Shown here: piece after piece, positions 63,560 through 64,000 of the stretch | How the letters are laid out: each line of letters begins with the position of its first letter | Position numbering within the stretch: the stretch's first letter is position 1 | Source: Leifsonia sp. SCN 70-46 | GTDB taxonomy: Bacteria > Actinomycetota > Actinomycetes > Actinomycetales > Microbacteriaceae | Direction of reading: 5' to 3' | Length of the DNA: 64,000 bases | Assembly (NCBI GenBank): GCA_001725325.1 | Contig: MEFY01000002.1 | Coordinates: 434,001 to 498,000, forward strand | Made by a program: the position numbers and the translations under genes | The notes under the pieces: generated by a model | Database searches by the model: none | What the model saw: the letters and a program-made list of their open reading frames with translations, nothing else | Told to the model about the DNA's origin: nothing

Positions 63560-64000
63560 CGGAAGAGGATCGAATCTGCGGTCTTCTGCGCTTCGGGCAG
63601 CACCACGGCCGGGTCGGCGCCCGAGACGAGGATCGAGTCGAGCGCGGAACCGATCACCTCGTCGTTCACCTTCAGCCAGTCGGTCAGGGTCGGTCGCGAC
63701 ACTGCGGTCTCGAGCTGGGTGGCGAACGCCGCGAGGTAGGGGTCGGCGGTGTAGCCGAGCGACTGCGCGGCCTCGAGGTTGGCCGCGAAGTTGCCCGTGA
63801 CCCCCGCCATGACGGCGTTGCCCTTGGCGTTGGTCAGGTACTCCACGAACTCGTAGGCGAGGTCTGCCTTGGACGAGTTCGAGTACACGACCAGGTCCTC
63901 ACCGCCGATGTTCGAGATGGACTCGTGGCCGGGCTCGGCCGGGATCGGGGCGACGCCGAAGTCGAGGTCGGGGAAGTTCGTGCGCAGAGCCTCGATGTCC
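63556..64000 (-). CDS. sugar ABC transporter substrate-binding protein, 5' end cut by window edge
   Basis: Only the C-terminal 147 residues are in the window, ending TADSILFR. The segment DLDFGVAPIPAEPGHESISNIGG...LVVYSNSSKADLAYEFVEYLT matches CUT1 family substrate-binding lipoproteins. The gene continues beyond base 64000. With the two permeases it forms the importer of the GH30/SGNH locus. Confidence 0.9.
   Translation of the reverse strand, partial: DIEALRTNFPDLDFGVAPIPAEPGHESISNIGGEDLVVYSNSSKADLAYEFVEYLTNAKGNAVMAGVTGNFAANLEAAQSLGYTADPYLAAFATQLETAVSRPTLTDWLKVNDEVIGSALDSILVSGADPAVVLPEAQKTADSILFR

Overview
The window is GC-rich DNA with GTG and TTG starts, ATGA/GTGA gene overlaps and an actinobacterial gene complement (a DevR/DevS-type two-component pair, an F420-type LLM oxidoreductase, universal stress proteins, many lipoproteins). 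It looks like a chromosomal segment of a high-GC actinobacterium, most likely Microbacteriaceae. The family is an inference and no species can be named. Both ends cut genes: an alpha/beta hydrolase at the left and a sugar-binding protein at the right.

Layout. (1) 1-9.7 kb: hydrolase, TRIC-like channel, then a seven-gene minus-strand run: VanY-like D,D-carboxypeptidase, OmpR-type regulator, histidine kinase, Cys-rich lipoprotein, HlyD-like adaptor, MacB-type ATPase and permease. This looks like an envelope-stress or antimicrobial-peptide sensing and export module. Three small regulated units follow (MarR gene; SnoaL-like gene; VOC-HxlR operon), with visible operator palindromes. (2) 9.76-20.8 kb: a dormancy/hypoxia-type cluster with a DevR orthologue, a GAF-domain DevS-like kinase, three universal stress proteins, a P1B-like ATPase, a DUF1003 protein, phosphoketolase, a flavin-binding PNPOx-like protein and an SDR. 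Five copies of a DevR/DosR-box-like 14-mer sit in the promoters. (3) 20.9-28.3 kb: a LacI-controlled unit (MFS importer, GH3, GH78 alpha-L-rhamnosidase) with two identical 14-bp operators, probably for rhamnosylated glycosides.

(4) 29.06-41.04 kb: an island next to tRNA-Arg(ACG), bounded by 69-bp direct repeats and visibly less GC-rich than its surroundings. It carries only defence-like genes: a NACHT/STAND NTPase with an N-terminal Mrr-like nuclease, coupled to a small Cys-His-Asp peptidase; a DUF3800-like protein; a 1,389-residue protein with an N-terminal Cys cluster and a C-terminal PD-(D/E)XK nuclease, divergent from a SIR2-domain protein; and a DUF5677-like protein. No integrase or transposase is visible. 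This is the best candidate for undescribed biology in the window.

(5) 41.1-51.3 kb: housekeeping and accessory genes (YjbR, GH16-like, CynX-type MFS, lipoprotein hydrolase, PatB-type C-S lyase, PntAB transhydrogenase, GNAT, LLM oxidoreductase, small proteins). (6) 51.3-64 kb: a minus-strand polysaccharide locus: ABC sugar importer, cytoplasmic GH30, lipoprotein GH30, and a 2,492-residue secreted protein with about ten tandem beta-type modules, two malectin-like segments and an SGNH/GDSL esterase domain. Extracellular cleavage and deacylation, uptake, then intracellular hydrolysis is the inferred order.
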